NCBI GenBank assembly: GCA_043782365.1
Contig: JAYWAO010000600.1
Coordinates: forward strand, 1-7,899
Direction of reading: 5' to 3'
Source of the DNA: CAIWCD01 sp043782365
GTDB lineage: Bacteria > Myxococcota > Myxococcia > Myxococcales > 40CM-4-68-19
DNA: 7,899 nt
Shown: positions 6,356 to 7,899 of the stretch, piece by piece
Layout: each line of letters begins with the position of its first letter
How positions within the stretch are numbered: position 1 is the first letter of the stretch
Notes under the pieces: model-generated
Databases searched by the model: none
What the model was told of the DNA's origin: nothing
Seen by the model: only the letters and a program-made list of their open reading frames with translations
Translations under genes and position numbers: made by a program

Positions 6356-6723
6356 ATGGGACTCCTCGACAAGATCAAGCCGCACACGCCGCCCGTCCGC
6401 CCCGCCGAGGTGAAGCAGGACCCGGGAGGCGGCCTCGTCGTCCGCTGGGAGGCGGCCTCGTCGTCCGCTGGGAGGACGGCCCGACCACGGTCTTCGCGCC
6501 CAAGTGGATGCGCGCCCGCTGCCCTTGCGCCGAGTGCGTCGAGGAGTGGACGGGCAAGCGCACCGTGGGCGAGGCGCAGGTGGCGGAGACCGTGAAGCTG
6601 CGCGGGTTCGGCGCGGTGGGCAACTACGCCATCCAGCCCGACTGGAGCGACAACCACAAGACCGGGATCTACTCCTGGGACTACCTGCTCAAGCTGCGGC
6701 GCGAGCAGGAGGGCGCGCGGTAG
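6356..6723 (+). pseudogene. DUF971 (GBBH-like N-terminal domain) protein gene, frameshifted by a 23-bp duplication
   Basis: DUF971 (PF06155) is a small zinc-binding domain found alone in bacteria, at the N-terminus of gamma-butyrobetaine hydroxylase, and attached to Mrp/HCF101-type Fe-S carriers in plants; its bacterial role is not settled. Reading from ATG 6356 gives MGLLDKIKPH and a correct start up to WE (residue 32), then the frame shifts and stops at 6595 after 79 residues. The rest of the domain is intact in another frame through the stop at 6723. Removing one 23-bp repeat copy rejoins both halves into a normal 114-residue protein with CPCAEC (C48, C50, C53), DNH (H93) and the signature GIYSWDYLL (96-104), i.e. 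the expected CxCxxC...H zinc site. So the gene is inactive as given, unless slippage removes a repeat or the duplication is a sequencing error. It is 13 bp ahead of the serine hydrolase gene, probably an operon. Confidence 0.9.
6424..6475 (+). repeat. 23-bp perfect tandem duplication inside the DUF971 gene
   Basis: Two identical, directly adjacent 23-bp copies occupy 6424-6446 and 6447-6469, followed by a third 6-bp partial copy, GGGAGG (6470-6475). GGGAGG therefore occurs at 6424, 6447 and 6470. In the single-copy ancestor two GGGAGG repeats would have flanked a 17-bp segment, the classic substrate for slipped-strand duplication. As 23 is not a multiple of three, the extra copy shifts the reading frame. 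Confidence 0.97.
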
Positions 6724-6736
6724 CGAGGTATCCAAG

Positions 6737-7570
6737 GTGTCCCTGCCCCTCGACCCGCGCGCGCTCGATGAGTCCGTCGCCGCGTCGATCGTGGCGCTGC
6801 CCGAGGGCTGCGAGGCGTTCGTCGCCGTGGCCGAGGCGGGCGGCAGCGTGCGCGCGGGCTACGCGGCCGACGAGCCCGTGCACGCTGCCAGCACGATGAA
6901 GCTGGCGGTGCTGATCGAGGCGCTGCGCCGCTGCGAGCAGGGTCCGGACCGGCTCTCGCTCGACCAGGAGGTGCGGCTCGAGCGCACGTTCAAGTCGCTC
7001 GCCGCGGGCCACTTCACGCTCTCCGCGGGCGACGACGCCGACCCCCAGCTCTACGAGCGCGTCGGCGCACCCGCCAAGCTCCGCGAGCTGCTCGAGCGGA
7101 TGGTCGTCCGCTCGTCGAACCTCGCCACCAATGTGGTGCTCACGCTGCTCGAACCGCGCGAGGTGACCGCCACCTGCCGCAGGCTGGGCGCGCACGGGGT
7201 CCAGGTCGTCCGCGGCGTCGAGGACGCAGCCGCCTTCGCGCGCGGCTGGAACAACACGGTGACGGCCGCGGGGCTCTGCCACCTCTTGCTCGCGCTCGCC
7301 GAGGGCCGCACGCCGGGCGCGGCGCTGGCAATTGAAATACTCTTGCGACAGGAGCTCCCCGGAGGCCTCGCGCAAGGGGCGGCGCCCGGCGTGCGCTGCG
7401 CCCACAAGACCGGCCTCGTCACGGGGCACGCGCACGACGTGGGCCTGCTGCTGCGCGAGGGCCGGCCGCCGCTGGCGGTCGCGGCGTTGACCCGCGGGTT
7501 CTCGGGCGAGGAGCCGGCGCAGCGCTGGATCGCGGGGCTCGCCGCGCACCTCTGCCGGGCCGAAGAGTAG
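6737..7570 (+). CDS. Class A beta-lactamase-like serine hydrolase (Beta-lactamase2 family), apparently cytoplasmic
   Basis: This 277-residue protein belongs to the penicillin-recognising serine hydrolase fold. The three signature motifs are present: S52-T-M-K55 (SxxK, nucleophile and base), S126-S-N128 (SxN), and K224-T-G226 (KTG). The stretch RGVEDAAAFARGWNNT (159-174) is typical of the Beta-lactamase2 group; E162 may correspond to the class A general base, but I cannot confirm the alignment. No signal peptide, lipobox or Tat motif is seen, so it would stay in the cytoplasm, unlike resistance enzymes. It may therefore be an amidase or peptidase-like hydrolase rather than a functional beta-lactamase. 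The GTG at 6737 has GAGG 8 nt upstream (6725-6728). An upstream signal-bearing start is excluded, as the DUF971 stop is only 13 bp away and the fold begins at once. It likely shares a transcript with the DUF971 gene. Confidence 0.85.
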   Translation: MSLPLDPRALDESVAASIVALPEGCEAFVAVAEAGGSVRAGYAADEPVHAASTMKLAVLIEALRRCEQGPDRLSLDQEVRLERTFKSLAAGHFTLSAGDDADPQLYERVGAPAKLRELLERMVVRSSNLATNVVLTLLEPREVTATCRRLGAHGVQVVRGVEDAAAFARGWNNTVTAAGLCHLLLALAEGRTPGAALAIEILLRQELPGGLAQGAAPGVRCAHKTGLVTGHAHDVGLLLREGRPPLAVAALTRGFSGEEPAQRWIAGLAAHLCRAEE

Positions 7571-7572
7571 TA

Positions 7573-7602
7573 CGCAGGCCGGAGCGGCGAACGTGGCCTG
7601 CG
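7573..7602 (+). terminator. Possible terminator hairpin after the serine hydrolase gene
   Basis: Three bases past the stop codon, CGCAGGCC (7573-7580) and GGCCTGCG (7595-7602) form a perfect 8-bp GC-rich stem with a 14-nt loop. There is no T-run after it, so it is not a standard intrinsic terminator; it may work with Rho or protect the 3' end. The position, directly after the last gene of a short operon, favours a role in ending transcription. Confidence 0.4.
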
Positions 7603-7728
7603 CGCGCGGCCTCTGTCACGAATGTCCGGGGCGAGGTCTGTTGTGCTACAGCGCTCGCCCTCGTCGGCGCGCAGCCTCCCGCCGTCCTCATCCGCGCCGT
7701 CAACGCTCCACCAAGGGATCCTCTCCAC

Positions 7729-7899
7729 ATGCGCTTCGAAACCGCCGTCCTCGCTGCACTCGCCGCCGCCCTCCTGCACGCCTGCGGAGGCTCCTCCGGG
7801 CCTGCCGGTCCCGTCGCCCTCACCGACCTGACCGAGCGGGAGATCTCCGCCCAGTGTGGAGTGCTCGCGCGCTGCGGCGCCGTCACCAGCGAAGGCACC
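7729..7899 (+). CDS. Putative lipoprotein, 3'-truncated by window edge
   Basis: ATG 7729 opens 57 codons that run off the window. The start is MRFETAVLAALAAALLHACG: a hydrophobic signal peptide with a lipobox at LHA-C19, followed by Gly/Ser-rich GGSSGPAG typical of the flexible tether after a lipid-modified cysteine. AAGGGA (7713-7718) lies 10 nt upstream as a ribosome site. The mature part contains C43 and C49 (QCGVLARCG), a Cys pair spaced like that in many short Cys-rich myxobacterial lipoproteins of unknown function; that comparison is from memory. Third positions are strongly G/C. Function cannot be assigned from the visible part. Confidence 0.75.
   Translation, partial: MRFETAVLAALAAALLHACGGSSGPAGPVALTDLTEREISAQCGVLARCGAVTSEGT

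Noticed and set aside
6076..6723. A 215-codon plus-strand frame reading into the intact second half of the DUF971 domain
   Set aside because: Its first two thirds is antisense to the hydrolase gene and Arg/Pro-rich; the DUF971 N-terminus is instead supplied by ATG 6356 in another frame, separated by the 23-bp duplication.

Overview
The window is very GC-rich DNA with strong G/C bias at third codon positions. It carries tightly packed, mostly unlinked housekeeping and envelope genes. Myxobacterial flavour comes from a TonB-like protein with a Pro-rich linker and long C-terminal tail, two predicted lipoproteins (one with a Cys-x-x-x-x-x-Cys segment), and an ABC permease of the MacB type. I infer a Myxococcota (deltaproteobacterial) chromosome; no rRNA or other taxonomic marker is present to prove it.

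Layout, left to right. (1) 2-1252 +: the C-terminal 416 residues of a MacB/FtsX-type ABC permease whose start lies outside the window. (2) 1253-1512: a 260-bp non-coding spacer. (3) 1513-1992 +: a [NiFe]-hydrogenase maturation protease with no hydrogenase gene in view. (4) 2062-2895 -: a calcineurin-like metallophosphoesterase, followed on the same strand by an ATGA-coupled open frame (2065-1925) that looks like the 5' stump of a destroyed gene. (5) 3045-4385 +: a TonB-family protein, divergent from the phosphoesterase. (6) 4401-6296 -: a predicted lipoprotein fusing an alpha/beta hydrolase to a complete Ycf48/BNR-type beta-propeller. (7) 6356-6723 +: a DUF971 gene broken by a 23-bp tandem duplication. 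(8) 6737-7570 +: a class A beta-lactamase-like serine hydrolase without a visible signal peptide, probably cotranscribed with (7). (9) 7729-7899 +: the start of another lipoprotein that runs off the window.

The genes do not form one pathway. The envelope theme (permease, TonB-like protein, two lipoproteins) is loose, and I see no defence system, CRISPR array, transposase, prophage, tRNA or rRNA. The three most informative features are the frameshifting 23-bp duplication in the DUF971 gene, the hydrolase-propeller fusion, and the truncated gene stump between the hydrogenase protease and the phosphoesterase, which marks a probable old rearrangement breakpoint.
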